In this document: piece by piece, positions 5,319 to 6,334 of the stretch
Position numbering within the stretch: the first letter of the stretch is position 1
Layout: each line of letters opens with the position of its first letter
DNA from: Lachnospiraceae bacterium
Lineage (GTDB): Bacteria; Bacillota; Clostridia; Lachnospirales; Lachnospiraceae
Direction of reading: 5' to 3'
Length of the DNA: 6,334 nt
NCBI GenBank assembly: GCA_017437205.1
Contig: JAFSBP010000319.1
Coordinates: 1-6,334, forward strand
Translations under genes and position numbers: made by a program
Notes under the pieces: model-generated
Seen by the model: only the letters and a program-made list of their open reading frames with translations
The model's database searches: none
Told to the model about the DNA's origin: nothing

Positions 5319-6334
5319 TTATTTCGCATAGTCAGTTACTCGTGATTCACGAATTACATTGACCTTAATCTGACCGGGATATTCAAGCTCATTTTCAATT
5401 CGCTTAGATACCTCTCTAGCCAACAATACCATCGCATCATCATTAATCTGCTCAGGTACTACCATGATACGGACTTCACGTCCAGCCTGAATAGCAAAAG
5501 ACTTATCTACTCCCTTAAAGGAATTGGTGATCTCTTCTAACTGCTTCAACCGATTCGTATAGGTCTCAATGGTCTCGCGACGTGCACCGGGGCGTGCTGC
5601 GGAAATCGCGTCAGCCGCCTGAACAATGCATGCAACCAAGGTCTGAGGCTCCACATCTCCATGATGTGACTCCACTGCGTTAATTACAACACCGGACTCC
5701 TTATACTTGCGACACAGATCAACACCGATCTGGATGTGAGAACCTTCCACCTCATGATCCACAGACTTACCAATATCATGAAGCAGACCTGCACGTTTCG
5801 CAACGCGAACATCTGCACCGATCTCTGCTGCCAAAAGGCCTGACAGATGAGCAACCTCGATGGAATGCTTCAGTGCATTCTGACCGTAACTGGTACGGAA
5901 ACGCATGCGTCCCAGCAGACGAACCAACTCGGGATGGATACCATGTACACCGACTTCTAACAGTGCAGACTCACCTTCCTCGCGGATGACCATATCCACT
6001 TCTCTCTGAGCCTTCTCTACCATCTCCTCAATGCGGGCAGGATGGATACGACCATCCAGAATCAGCTTCTCCAGCGCAATTCTGGCAACTTCTCGGCGAA
6101 TCGGATCAAATCCGGAAAGGATAACTGCCTCAGGGGTGTCATCGATAATCAGATCAACTCCGGTCATCGTCTCCAATGTACGGATATTTCTTCCCTCACG
6201 TCCGATGATCCTTCCCTTCATCTCGTCATTAGGCAGCGCCACGACTGATACAGCAGCCTCGGACACCTGGTCGGCAGCGCATCTTGCTATCGCCAGCGAG
6301 ATATACTGTCTCGCCTTCGCCTCGCAGAGATCGG
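5319..6334 (-). CDS. rny: Ribonuclease Y, partial (N-terminus outside window)
   Basis: The reading frame is open to the window edge and gives about 338 C-terminal residues of RNase Y, a family usually near 520 residues. RNase Y is a membrane-anchored endoribonuclease that starts mRNA decay in many Firmicutes. The missing part should be the transmembrane helix and most of the coiled coil. Visible in order are the tail of the coiled coil and [16 protein letters not shown], the KH RNA-binding domain with [12 protein letters not shown] (about 6177-6212), [24 protein letters not shown], the HD metal-dependent nuclease domain with [17 protein letters not shown] and the H-D pair of [12 protein letters not shown] (H codon at 5778-5780), and the RNase Y C-terminal domain ending [16 protein letters not shown] at 6266 is internal, not the start. 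It is well conserved, with no sign of disruption, and a hairpin follows its stop. Confidence 0.97.
   Translation of the reverse strand, partial: DLCEAKARQYISLAIARCAADQVSEAAVSVVALPNDEMKGRIIGREGRNIRTLETMTGVDLIIDDTPEAVILSGFDPIRREVARIALEKLILDGRIHPARIEEMVEKAQREVDMVIREEGESALLEVGVHGIHPELVRLLGRMRFRTSYGQNALKHSIEVAHLSGLLAAEIGADVRVAKRAGLLHDIGKSVDHEVEGSHIQIGVDLCRKYKESGVVINAVESHHGDVEPQTLVACIVQAADAISAARPGARRETIETYTNRLKQLEEITNSFKGVDKSFAIQAGREVRIMVVPEQINDDAMVLLAREVSKRIENELEYPGQIKVNVIRESRVTDYAK

Noticed and set aside
6264..6266. GTG as the start of rny
   Set aside because: The frame continues upstream to the window edge with typical RNase Y residues (IARCAADQ), so the gene is simply cut by the window.

Overview
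All seven genes in this window lie on the minus strand, so transcription runs from the right edge (6334) to the left edge (1). Protein similarity by eye (ribonuclease Y, NudF-type Nudix hydrolase, SpoIIM, DacF-like carboxypeptidase, DUF5685) together with strong purine-rich ribosome binding sites points to an endospore-forming Clostridia, most likely Lachnospiraceae or a close relative. No mobile element, RNA gene, CRISPR array or phage gene was seen. The DNA looks like ordinary chromosome.

Right part, 4001-6334: the C-terminal two thirds of rny (RNase Y; its N-terminus lies beyond the window edge) ends at a GC-rich hairpin (5280-5304). Then come a NudF-like ADP-sugar pyrophosphatase, the engulfment protein SpoIIM and a D-Ala-D-Ala carboxypeptidase of the DacF/DacA type (its body extends down to 2697). 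The order nudF - spoIIM - dacF is a condensed form of the arrangement known in Bacillus subtilis, where other genes (fur, xerD, deoB and others) lie between. Candidate sporulation promoters sit where they would be expected: a SigE-like site before spoIIM (4649-4675) and a SigF-like site before dacF (4030-4058). The SigF-like site is flanked and overlapped by a 16-bp direct repeat.

Middle part, 635-2565: a compact three-gene run of poorly understood proteins: a two-TM membrane protein with a C-terminal zinc ribbon, a DUF5685 protein, and a J-domain protein with a TPR-like middle and a cysteine-rich tail. The last two genes are 2 nt apart. An extended -10 promoter lies ahead of the run. DUF5685 carries two acidic helices that resemble the aspartate-rich motifs of squalene/phytoene synthases. 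This run is the best candidate for an undescribed functional module.

Left part, 16-634: a small membrane protein of the COG2426 'small multidrug export' family with its own consensus SigA promoter (TTGACA-N17-TATAAT) and an A-rich upstream tract. The promoter's -35/spacer region is repeated in inverted orientation (19 of 20 bases) inside the first codons of the gene. A read-through transcript from the J-protein gene could therefore fold over the ribosome binding site, whereas the transcript from the dedicated promoter could not. There is no gene-free stretch longer than 300 bases.
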